From QHWK01 sp035315685 (lineage in GTDB: Bacteria > Acidobacteriota > Vicinamibacteria > Vicinamibacterales > CAVVIG01): 14,860 bases of DNA. The notes under the pieces are model-generated. The model made no database searches. It saw only the letters and a list, made by a program, of their open reading frames with translations, and was not told the origin of the DNA. Numbering within the stretch: position 1 is the first letter of the stretch; each line of letters opens with the position of its first letter. The stretch is taken from positions 1-14,860 of the forward strand of contig DATFXR010000446.1 in NCBI GenBank assembly GCA_035315685.1, in the 5' to 3' direction. Below are positions 1 through 6,544 of the stretch, piece by piece. The translations under genes and the position numbers were made by a program.

Positions 1-1776
1 CGGACCCGCGTCGGTGAACTGGTTCGGCCGCCCGACCATGAAATCGGCCAGGCCCGCGCCGACAGCGGAGCCATCGAAGCTGAACGTGCCGGGACTCCGG
101 ACATTGGCCAGCGACGTCGATTTCCAGTACGCCGCGCTGCCGCCGAACGCGAACTGGTGATCGCCTTTGATGATCTGCAGATCGTCGCCGAACTGCAGCG
201 TGTTGGTGTCGAACGTCGATTCGCTCTCGGTGCCGCCGCCGAGGTTGAAGCCGCCCGTCATCGTGAGCAGCAGGTAGTGCGGCATGTAGCTGTAGGTGTT
301 CACCCCGATGTCGGGATACGAGAAGAAGTCCTGGCTGGTGCGGTGAATGGCGGTGCGATTGAAGGCGAAGCGGAACGCATTCACCGCGTGCGTATTGAGG
401 ATGTAGTTGTCGCCGATGGTGACCGACTGCGCCAGATTGTCGCGCCCGCCGACGGTCGTTGTCAGGATGTTGTCGATCAGGCTGAACGGTGGCGGTTGCC
501 GGAACGACGTCGCCATGTAACGGCCGAACACCGAGTGGTTCGCGCTCCACTGGTAATCGAGCTTGCCGACGGTCTGACCTTCGTCGATCTCGGTCCGCGA
601 CGGATAGTTCGTCCGGCCGCACGGATCGGTCGTAGTCGGCACATGACCGACAATCGCCAGCGACGCCTTGTCGTAGAGCGCGGGGCTGATGGTGTTGTTG
701 ACGAACGGCGCACGGAGCGTCAGCGTGCGGCCGCCGTTGCACGCCGGCGAGGCGAATGCCGACCAGTCGCCGGCGAGCATCTGCGCGGTGGGAATGAAGG
801 CGATGTTGTCCGACGGTGTCTGCCGCGTGTTGGTGCCCTGATAGCCGACGAAGAAGAACATCTTGTCGCGGCGGATCGGGCCACCGAGCACGCCGCCGTA
901 CTGGTTCCGGTTCAGGCCGTCGTCGCGACGAGAGCCGTCGGGGTTCTTCGCGGCGAACGGGTTCGTCGCGTTGAAGTTGTGATTGCGCAGAAACTCGAAG
1001 GCATCGCCGTGCACGGTGTTCGTGCCGGATCGCGTGACCGCGTTGACGGCCGCGCCGGAATGCATGCCGTTCTGCGCGCTGAGTGCGCTGGTCTCGACCT
1101 TGAACTCCTGGAGCGCGTCGGGGAACGGCATCGGCAGGTTGGCGTTGTCGTAGGGGTTGTTGTGCGTGGCGCCGTCGAGCAGATAGGCGACGCCAGCCGA
1201 CTGGCCGCCGGCGATCGAGATCAGCTTGCCGCCCTGCATGCTGCGGCTCGACGAGAGACCTGCAGCGCCGTCCGGCTGCACGGCCGCCCCCGCGAGCGCG
1301 ATCAGGTCCACCGGGTTCCGGCCGTTGAGCGGCAGCGCGAGGATGCGCTCGTTCTCGATCACGTGGCCCAGGCCGGTGTTGCGCGTTTCGACGAGCGGCG
1401 ATGCGGCCTGCACCTGCACCGATTCCTCGATCGCGCCCACTGACAGCTCGAGGTTGATCACCGGCGCGTCGTTCACCTGCAGGACGAGGCCCGTGCGTAC
1501 GTACGACTTGAAGCCGGACAGATTCGCGTCGAGACGGTACGGGCCGATCGGAAGGTTCGGCAGCGTGTACGACCCGTTGGCCTGAGTCGTCGTCGATCGC
1601 TTGAGCCCGGTGTCGGTTTGCGTCGCGGTGACCTCGACGCCGGGCAGCACGCCGCCACTGGTGTCCTTGACCACGCCGCTGATTTGTGCCGTCGATCCCG
1701 CCTGCGCGTACACCGTCGCGCTCGAAAGCAGCATCGCGAGAAAGCCGCCGATCAGACCGCGCCGCGAGCGCTTCAT
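1..1776 (-). CDS. Oar-like TonB-dependent receptor, partial (3' end beyond window)
   Basis: This is an outer-membrane beta-barrel receptor of the kind that imports bulky ligands using TonB energy; the ligand is unknown. The frame is open from ATG 1776 to base 1, giving 592 visible residues, so the C-terminal part of the barrel lies outside the window. Residues 1-24 are a signal peptide (basic KRSRR, hydrophobic core, cleavage near VYA-Q). Residues about 29-112 form a carboxypeptidase-regulatory-like beta-sandwich (QISGVVKDTSGGVLPGVEV, then GSYTLPNLPIGPY). Residues about 125-250 are the plug (RILALPLNGRNPVDL, YLLDGATHNNPYDN, AVNAVTRSGTN), then barrel strands begin, with the family segment GGVLGGPIRRDKMFFFVGYQ. 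AGGAGG at 1781-1786 sits 4 bases before the ATG and fixes the start. A near-consensus promoter lies upstream. The GntR-type gene just upstream is a plausible regulator (inference). Family assignment is secure; substrate is not. Confidence 0.93.
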   Translation of the reverse strand, partial: MKRSRRGLIGGFLAMLLSSATVYAQAGSTAQISGVVKDTSGGVLPGVEVTATQTDTGLKRSTTTQANGSYTLPNLPIGPYRLDANLSGFKSYVRTGLVLQVNDAPVINLELSVGAIEESVQVQAASPLVETRNTGLGHVIENERILALPLNGRNPVDLIALAGAAVQPDGAAGLSSSRSMQGGKLISIAGGQSAGVAYLLDGATHNNPYDNANLPMPFPDALQEFKVETSALSAQNGMHSGAAVNAVTRSGTNTVHGDAFEFLRNHNFNATNPFAAKNPDGSRRDDGLNRNQYGGVLGGPIRRDKMFFFVGYQGTNTRQTPSDNIAFIPTAQMLAGDWSAFASPACNGGRTLTLRAPFVNNTISPALYDKASLAIVGHVPTTTDPCGRTNYPSRTEIDEGQTVGKLDYQWSANHSVFGRYMATSFRQPPPFSLIDNILTTTVGGRDNLAQSVTIGDNYILNTHAVNAFRFAFNRTAIHRTSQDFFSYPDIGVNTYSYMPHYLLLTMTGGFNLGGGTESESTFDTNTLQFGDDLQIIKGDHQFAFGGSAAYWKSTSLANVRSPGTFSFDGSAVGAGLADFMVGRPNQFTDAGP

Positions 1777-1838
1777 CGATCCTCCTCGGCCAGAGCCACA
1801 CCGCGTGCACCGAAACGGGTCAGCTCAAATGTGCGGCG

Positions 1839-1866
1839 AGTATAACCGTCACCCTCGGGTTGTCAA
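1839..1866 (-). promoter_or_regulatory. Sigma70-type promoter for the TonB receptor
   Basis: On the minus strand a TTGACA box (1861-1866) and a TATACT box (1839-1844) are separated by exactly 16 bases, a near-perfect housekeeping promoter. Transcription would begin near 1832, leaving a leader of about 55 bases before ATG 1776. The -35 box contains the TGA stop codon (1863-1865) of the upstream regulator gene, so the receptor can be transcribed separately from it. Confidence 0.75.
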
Positions 1867-2624
1867 ACGGCCTGATATCGCACTTTCGACGCAGGACGGC
1901 GCGGCGGAACAATTCCTTGGAGTTGCTGTTTGCGTTCGCTGCGCACGAACGTCTGACGATGAGCCGGGCGCATGCGGAAGAACGGCTCGAGCACTTCGAG
2001 CGTGCGGTCGAGGCCGACGGTCACGTGCTCGCGCGTCGCCGCGGCGGCGCGCTCGCCGTCGTTCGACGACAGCGCCTCGAGCAGGTCCTGATGGCGGCTG
2101 GTTGCATCGCTCGGTGACGGGTGACGCAGCAGGCCCAGCCAAATCGACGCCAGCGCGTGTGTCCGCTCGATCGCCTCGGTCAGCGCGGGACAGCGCGCGC
2201 ATTCCGCAATGCGGCGGTGCAGCTTGTGATGGAGCATCGCGTAGACGAGCGTCCGCGTCGGCTGCGCCGCGAGCGCATCGACGCGCGCCGCCAGCTTGCT
2301 GAGCGCGCGCTTTTCAGCCGGCTTGGCTTCCTTCGCGAACAGCATCGCCGCCTGCACCTCGAGCGCTTCGCGGACGACGAAGTGGCCGCGGACCTCGTCG
2401 CGCGTCGGGATGCGGACGCGCGTGCCCGCGCGCGGCCGGCTCTCGAGCAGGCCTTCCACCTCGAGGCGCTGCAACGCCTCGGACACCGGGAGGAAGCTCA
2501 TGCCGAGTTCGGTCGCCAGCTTGCGCCGGGAAATCACCTGGCCAAGCGACAGCTCCCCGCGCATGATGCGCTGCCTGACAACTCTGTACGCCTCGTGGGC
2601 CAGGCTTGAAGTGACATTGGTCAT
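1863..2624 (-). CDS. GntR/FadR-family transcriptional regulator with FCD domain
   Basis: This 253-residue protein is a winged-helix DNA-binding regulator of the FadR subfamily; such proteins usually sense small organic acids and repress nearby catabolic or transport genes. The GntR helix-turn-helix covers residues about 8-72 (AYRVVRQRIMRGEL, ISRRKLATELGMSFLPVSEAL, LESRPRAGTRVRIP). An all-helical FCD effector domain follows (about 80-215). FCD domains commonly bind a metal through Asp plus three His; here His136, His178 and His200 fit, but the usual Asp, four residues before the first His, is His132. The C-terminal tail (about 215-253) is basic and longer than usual. No good ribosome site is visible before ATG 2624; the start was chosen because the N-terminus matches the family. 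It lies between the esterase and the receptor on the same strand, so control of one or both is likely (inference). Confidence 0.9.
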   Translation of the reverse strand: MTNVTSSLAHEAYRVVRQRIMRGELSLGQVISRRKLATELGMSFLPVSEALQRLEVEGLLESRPRAGTRVRIPTRDEVRGHFVVREALEVQAAMLFAKEAKPAEKRALSKLAARVDALAAQPTRTLVYAMLHHKLHRRIAECARCPALTEAIERTHALASIWLGLLRHPSPSDATSRHQDLLEALSSNDGERAAAATREHVTVGLDRTLEVLEPFFRMRPAHRQTFVRSERKQQLQGIVPPRRPASKVRYQAV

Positions 2625-2655
2625 AGATTCAGCATTTTGGTTAGTTCGCGGGAGA

Positions 2656-2747
2656 CCAATTACGAATTAAGAAGTAAGAATTAAGAATTCGCGCCCTCGT
2701 TTAACCATCGACGAATTCTTAATTCTTACTTCCAAATTCTTAATTGG
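2656..2747. repeat. AT-rich inverted repeat built from heptamers
   Basis: Two 36-base arms (2656-2691 and 2712-2747) are inverted copies matching at 33 of 36 positions; the inner 21 bases (2671-2691 and 2712-2732) match perfectly. A 20-base spacer (2692-2711) separates them. Each arm is a run of degenerate heptamers: GAATTAA, GAAGTAA, GAATTAA, GAATTCG on the left and their complements on the right. The arms are about 28 percent GC in a GC-rich region. The outer ends are CCAATT and AATTGG, with no visible target-site duplication. Transcribed, it would fold into a long hairpin between esterase and regulator, without a clear U-tract. It may be a dispersed repeat, a MITE-like element or an RNA-processing hairpin; the sequence alone cannot decide. 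Confidence 0.9.
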
Positions 2748-4407
2748 ACCGCCGCGGCGCCTGTGCCGCGACGATTGCCAGGCGCTCCTCGCGGTACGGA
2801 TCATTCACCGCACGGCACTCGTTGTTGAAGATCATCGTCGCACGCTTGTCCGCCGTGAATGGATCCCACGGCGGCAGCAGCTTCGTGTTCGGGTTGCCGC
2901 TGCGCGCGAATGCGACCCAGGCACTGCTCATCTTCTCGGCGAGCGCGTACCGGTCCTGGCCGTCGCCGACCACGCTCCGGCTGAGGTCCACGTTCTCGAA
3001 CACGAACGGGATGTCCATGCAGTGCATTGCCCGGAGGCGGCCGTTGCTCACCGGCGAGTACCACTGGAAGCGGTACATATAGACCGGCGCCTTGCCGAGC
3101 GTCGCCTTCCGCTCCGCCTCCGTGTCAGTGCCGCTCCTGAACTGCGAGGCGTCGGTCTCGATGATCAGCGCGAGATCGAGATTGCCGGCCTTCGGCCGTC
3201 CCTTGCGGTAGGTCGCAATGATCTGGTCGGCGTGGATATCGTCCACGCTGCGCAGCGTCCGCTTCAGGCGGTCGCGCAGCGCCGCATCATCGGGCGGCAC
3301 CGTGTAATCCGTGTTGACGTTCCACGTCACTTCGGTTTCCGTCGAGCCGATCAGCAGCGGAACGTTCTGGGAAATCGTCGACGCCGTCGGATCGAACACG
3401 TTGTGCGGCAGCGATGTCCCGTCGACGACCGGCGCAGCATTGAAGCCGCCGCCTGCGCCACGGCCGCGACCTCCGCCCTGGCCGGCGCTCTCGCCCCTGC
3501 CGTTTCGGGGCACCAGCGCGTCGAGCAGTTGCGGCACGGGGATGTTCTGCAGCTGCGCGACCTGGTTGCCTTTCAGTCCCAACCGTGACATCAACGCTTC
3601 GGTACTCTGCGTGGCGGCGCCCGCCGGCATGCTCGTTACCGCCGATCCGCTCTGCGCGATCGCCCGATGGAAGAGTCCCTGCGCCGCAGGCATGCCAAGC
3701 AGCGTGCTGACTTTTCCGGCCCCGCCGGACTGTCCGAAGATCGTGACGTTGCCCGGATCGCCGCCGAAGTTCGCGATGTTGTCGCGGATCCATTCGAGGC
3801 CAAGGATGACGTCTTTCATTCCGACGTTGCTGGCGCCCGCGAACTGCTCTCCGCCAAGCTCCGCGAGGTACGCGAAGCCGAACACGTTCAACCGGTGAGT
3901 CACCCGAACGACGACGACGTCGTGTTTGCGGGCGAGATTGGCGCCGTCATAGGGCAGCATGTTCGGCGAGCCGGCCGAGTAGCCGCCGCCGTGGAGCCAG
4001 ACCATCACCGGCCGCTTGCCACCTTTCGTCGCGCCCGGCGTCCAGAGACTCAGGTTGAGACAATCCTCGCCCTGCGGCTCGCGTAGGTTGAGCGATGTCC
4101 ATTCGGGCACGAGCACGCTGTCGACAATCGGGCAGCGCAGTCCGATTTCGAACGCCTCGCGAACGCCGGTCCAGGGCTGGACCTTGACCGGCGGCAGAAA
4201 CCGCCGCGCCCCGGCCGTCGACGCACCGAACGGCACACCTTTGAAGGCCTGGACCCTGTCGACCACGAGCCCGCGGATTTTTCCGGCGGCCGTCTCCACC
4301 GTCGCACCCGGCGTCGCCTGTGCCGACTGCGCCCCGACGCTGCGCTGATCGAAGAACAGGGCGGTCGCTGCGATCGTGCTCGAGCTGATGAACGTTCGCC
4401 GATTCAT
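2740..4407 (-). CDS. Secreted type-B carboxylesterase (alpha/beta hydrolase)
   Basis: This enzyme hydrolyses carboxylic esters, probably outside the cytoplasm. The frame opens at 4470, but ATG 4407 is preferred (555 residues): GGGAGG at 4414-4419 lies 6 bases before it, and the protein then begins with MNRRTFISSS, a Tat-like twin-arginine signal, with cleavage near VGA-Q. ATG 4413 is possible. Numbered from 4407: oxyanion-hole HGGG at 139-142, type-B signature EDCLNLSLWTP at about 114-124, nucleophile Ser227 in GQSGG (most relatives have GESAG), acid Glu359 in GSTETEV, and His462 in AMHCMDIPFVFEN. The triad looks complete. A Gly/Arg-rich stretch at about 302-323 interrupts the fold. The last residues and the stop codon lie inside an inverted repeat. 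It is first in a same-strand group with the regulator and TonB receptor, which suggests that ester cleavage is linked to uptake (inference). Confidence 0.92.
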   Translation of the reverse strand: MNRRTFISSSTIAATALFFDQRSVGAQSAQATPGATVETAAGKIRGLVVDRVQAFKGVPFGASTAGARRFLPPVKVQPWTGVREAFEIGLRCPIVDSVLVPEWTSLNLREPQGEDCLNLSLWTPGATKGGKRPVMVWLHGGGYSAGSPNMLPYDGANLARKHDVVVVRVTHRLNVFGFAYLAELGGEQFAGASNVGMKDVILGLEWIRDNIANFGGDPGNVTIFGQSGGAGKVSTLLGMPAAQGLFHRAIAQSGSAVTSMPAGAATQSTEALMSRLGLKGNQVAQLQNIPVPQLLDALVPRNGRGESAGQGGGRGRGAGGGFNAAPVVDGTSLPHNVFDPTASTISQNVPLLIGSTETEVTWNVNTDYTVPPDDAALRDRLKRTLRSVDDIHADQIIATYRKGRPKAGNLDLALIIETDASQFRSGTDTEAERKATLGKAPVYMYRFQWYSPVSNGRLRAMHCMDIPFVFENVDLSRSVVGDGQDRYALAEKMSSAWVAFARSGNPNTKLLPPWDPFTADKRATMIFNNECRAVNDPYREERLAIVAAQAPRRSN

Positions 4408-4453
4408 CGCCATCCTCCCGCGGACGGGCCAGGGCCCGTTGCCATGGCGGACT

Positions 4454-4483
4454 AATATATCAGTCTCCATTAGCCGTGCTCGT
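4454..4483 (-). promoter_or_regulatory. Possible promoter for the carboxylesterase
   Basis: A TATATT box (4454-4459, minus strand) stands out as an AT-rich island about 47 bases before the preferred esterase start. The expected -35 position, 17-18 bases upstream, is poor (CGAGCA). The box sits within a short dyad, CTAAT (4452-4456) and ATTAG (4469-4473), which might be an operator. The alternative ATG at 4470 lies upstream of this box, which favours the downstream start. Confidence 0.35.
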
Positions 4484-4903
4484 ATTCCGTCCGGCCGCGA
4501 TCGAACGGCGAGTCGCCCGTTCGCATCGAGCGATCCCCGTTCGCCTGCAGACGTCGCGCTCCGTCCGGCCGCTGCCGCCCTCGAACATCGCGAACTGCCG
4601 CTGATGCGTCACGCAACGGCGCGGCGGCTCGAGCCGACGATGAGCTTCGTTGGTCAGTGCCAGGACGCGGCGCCGCGGACTGCGCTGTTCGACTGCGGCA
4701 GGTGCCGCGTTGAAGTGCATGGCACGAACGCCCGGACCGCGATTCGTAAAGATTCCGGATGTCATCTCGATTTTTTACGCGCGCGGAATTCTGATCCACG
4801 GGCGCCGACGGACGCGAACCACAGCTGTTCAGCGAGCAGAGCGGTCGCGTGCGCTGCTCCGCGTCGACGCAGCGAACGAACGAAGACAAGAGAGAGGTGA
4901 CTG
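4471..4903. other. Divergent intergenic stretch without a convincing gene
   Basis: About 430 bases separate the divergent esterase and protease-like genes (496 if the esterase starts at 4407). Open frames exist on both strands but are rich in Arg, Ser and Ala in the manner of GC-rich noise, have no good ribosome sites, and match no family I recognise. Visible details are a repeated CCGTCCGGCCGC (near 4488 and 4560) and a T6 run at 4771-4776 with a weak dyad CGTAAA / TTTACG (4745-4750, 4774-4779). The promoter of the protease-like gene must lie here, but I see no good -35/-10 pair. Confidence 0.6.
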
Positions 4904-5722
4904 ATGGCGACGACGTTGACCGCTACACACAAGCTCGGGAAGAAGCCCGCCACGTATGACAGCCGCGATCTCCAGTTTGCGACATACCGGACCTCTGCGC
5001 CGTTGCCGTCGCATCCGAAGCATTTCGGGCACGAGAAGCTCGTCGCCGCGAAGGGATGGCAGATGCTCGGCAACGGGCCCGACAATACGGTCGCGCCCGG
5101 GTTCACCGGTGCAGGCGACTGCGTCTTCGCGGGCGGGGATCACGAAACGATGCTGTGGACGATCGAAGGCGGGAACGCGGCGACGTTCACCGGCGCGAAC
5201 GCGATTCATGACTACAGCGCGGTCACCGGTTACAACCCGAACGCGCCGCTCGATCACAACGGCGACAATCCCACGGACAAGGGCACGAACGTCCGCGACG
5301 CGCTGAAGTACCGGCAGAAGACCGGCCTGATCGACGCGCACGGCGCGCGGCACAAGATCGGCGCGTACATCGCGCTCGAAGTGGGCAACCTGGACCAGCT
5401 GCTCGAAGCGCTCTACCTGTTCGGCATTGTCGGAATCGGTTTCGAGTTCCCGAACTCGGCGATGGATCAGTTCGACCATGGCAAACCGTGGAGCGTGGTG
5501 CCCGGTGCGACCATCGAGGGAGGACACTACGTGCCGTTCGTCGCGTACCGCCAAACGCTGGAGTGCGTGACGTGGGGACGCATTCAGAACATGACGACCG
5601 ACTTCTACCGGAAGTACTGCGATGAGGCGTGGGCCATCCTCTCGCCGGAGATGCTCGCGTCAGGCAAGTCGCCCGAAGGGTTCGACCTCGCGCAGCTGCA
5701 GAAAGACCTCAGCGCCCTCTAG
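4904..5722 (+). CDS. Papain-fold cysteine-protease-like protein
   Basis: This 272-residue protein has the landmarks of a C1-type (papain-like) peptidase fold. An N-terminal PATYDSRDLQFATY resembles the start of mature C1 domains. The probable nucleophile is Cys73 in TGAGDCVFAGGDHETMLW, equivalent to the QxGxCWAF region. The probable catalytic His is His208 in EGGHYVPFVAY. The following TWGRIQNMT (223-231) occupies the place of the papain NSWG segment, and YCDEAWAILSPEML ends the domain. There is no signal peptide, membrane segment or evident inhibitory propeptide, so it is either cytoplasmic or exported by another route. AGAGAGG at 4891-4897, 6 bases before the ATG, supports the start. It appears monocistronic: a long gap lies upstream and a hairpin downstream. 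Substrate and physiological role are unknown. The fold call rests on motifs only and needs structure prediction. Confidence 0.7.
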   Translation: MATTLTATHKLGKKPATYDSRDLQFATYRTSAPLPSHPKHFGHEKLVAAKGWQMLGNGPDNTVAPGFTGAGDCVFAGGDHETMLWTIEGGNAATFTGANAIHDYSAVTGYNPNAPLDHNGDNPTDKGTNVRDALKYRQKTGLIDAHGARHKIGAYIALEVGNLDQLLEALYLFGIVGIGFEFPNSAMDQFDHGKPWSVVPGATIEGGHYVPFVAYRQTLECVTWGRIQNMTTDFYRKYCDEAWAILSPEMLASGKSPEGFDLAQLQKDLSAL

Positions 5723-5737
5723 CGTCGACGTCGTTGC

Positions 5738-5767
5738 CGAAGGCTTCAGCCAGCCCTGAAGCCTTCG
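5738..5767 (+). terminator. Perfect 12-bp hairpin, possible terminator
   Basis: CGAAGGCTTCAG (5738-5749) and its exact complement (5756-5767) flank a 6-base loop, starting 16 bases after the stop codon of the protease-like gene. Stem strength and position fit transcription termination or transcript-end protection. No T-run follows, so it is not a textbook intrinsic terminator. Confidence 0.55.
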
Positions 5768-5869
5768 CGCGACGATCCTTGCGACCGCCCGCGTCACCGT
5801 ACGCGCCGCTCACGTCTTCGTTGTTGCGACGCATCCTCGATCCGTCGATCGTACGCGCCGGAGGTCCAC

Positions 5870-6460
5870 ATGCGCGCGATGTTCTGCACGGTTGGCGTCG
5901 CACTCTCGCTGGCGATGCCGCTCGCCGCCCGACAGGCGGCCCCGAAGACAGCGGCGGAGATGAAAGCGGCTTCCGACGCCCATCACGCCGACTTCGACTA
6001 CCTGCTCGGGGATTGGGAGTTCACGTCGACCAGCCGCGAGTTCGGCACGGGGCACGGTGTGTGGAGCGCCGTCCGTCTGTCCGAGGGGCAGATCCTCGAC
6101 GAATTCCGGATCCTCGACACCGCGGGCAAGACCGTATACGTGACGACGACGGTGCGCGCCTACAACGCGAGGCTCGGTCTGTGGGAACTCGTCGGGATGG
6201 ACGAAGGCAGCGGCCTGCAGAACGTCGGTTCGGGCATGCGCGTCGGAACCGAAGTGCATCTGGAGCAGAAGGGCGAGGACGATACCGGGAAAGCGATGAT
6301 CATGCGCATCCGCTACTACGACATCCTGGGCGATCGGTTCTCGTGGCGCGCTGATCAGTCCAGCGACGGCGGCAAGACGTGGACGAAGGACGTGCTTCGA
6401 ATCGAGGCGCGCCGGATCGGCCCGCCGCGCGCGATGAACGCGCTGACGCCGCGAAAGTGA
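5870..6460 (+). CDS. Secreted DUF1579-like small beta-barrel protein
   Basis: This is a 196-residue exported protein of unknown function. Residues 1-20 form a signal peptide (MRAMFCTVGVALSLAMPLAA), cleaved near residue 20. The mature part starts with a short helix and then has the pattern of small lipocalin-like or DUF1579-like barrels: FDYLLGDWEF (42-51), GHGVWSAVRLSEGQILDEFRI, TTTVRAYNARLGLWELVGMD, and a closing DRFSWRADQSSDGGKTW. Such proteins are usually annotated only as hypothetical, and no catalytic residues can be assigned. GGAGG at 5860-5864, 5 bases before the ATG, supports the start. It is downstream of a strong hairpin, so it probably has its own promoter, although none is obvious. 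The next gene begins 84 bases after its end. Coding status is secure, family moderately so, function unknown. Confidence 0.8.
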   Translation: MRAMFCTVGVALSLAMPLAARQAAPKTAAEMKAASDAHHADFDYLLGDWEFTSTSREFGTGHGVWSAVRLSEGQILDEFRILDTAGKTVYVTTTVRAYNARLGLWELVGMDEGSGLQNVGSGMRVGTEVHLEQKGEDDTGKAMIMRIRYYDILGDRFSWRADQSSDGGKTWTKDVLRIEARRIGPPRAMNALTPRK

Positions 6461-6472
6461 CATTCCGAGCGG

Positions 6473-6491
6473 CGGTTCCATTTCTGAACCG
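6473..6491 (+). other. Short hairpin between the DUF1579-like and phosphatidyltransferase genes
   Basis: CGGTTC (6473-6478) pairs with GAACCG (6486-6491) around a 7-base loop. The right arm overlaps an 8-base palindrome, AACCGGTT (6487-6494). The stem is short and has no T-run, so it may be a weak terminator, a regulator site or chance. Confidence 0.3.
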
Positions 6492-6544
6492 GTTGAGCCA
6501 CTCCCGGTGCCGATTGCGCATTACCCGGCGAGGGGGATCAATGA

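Noticed and set aside
157..1443. 428-residue open frame on the plus strand
   Set aside because: It lies opposite the TonB receptor, which has clear signal peptide, plug motifs and ribosome site; the plus-strand product is an Arg/Val-rich shadow with no family features.
4408..4470. Earlier start for the carboxylesterase at 4470
   Set aside because: It has no ribosome site, would place charged residues before the Tat-like signal, and lies upstream of the AT-rich promoter-like box at 4454-4459.
5797..5860. Direct repeat CGTACGCGCCG (5798-5808 and 5850-5860)
   Set aside because: It is only 11 bases, GC-rich and not associated with a gene end or promoter pair; chance is an adequate explanation.
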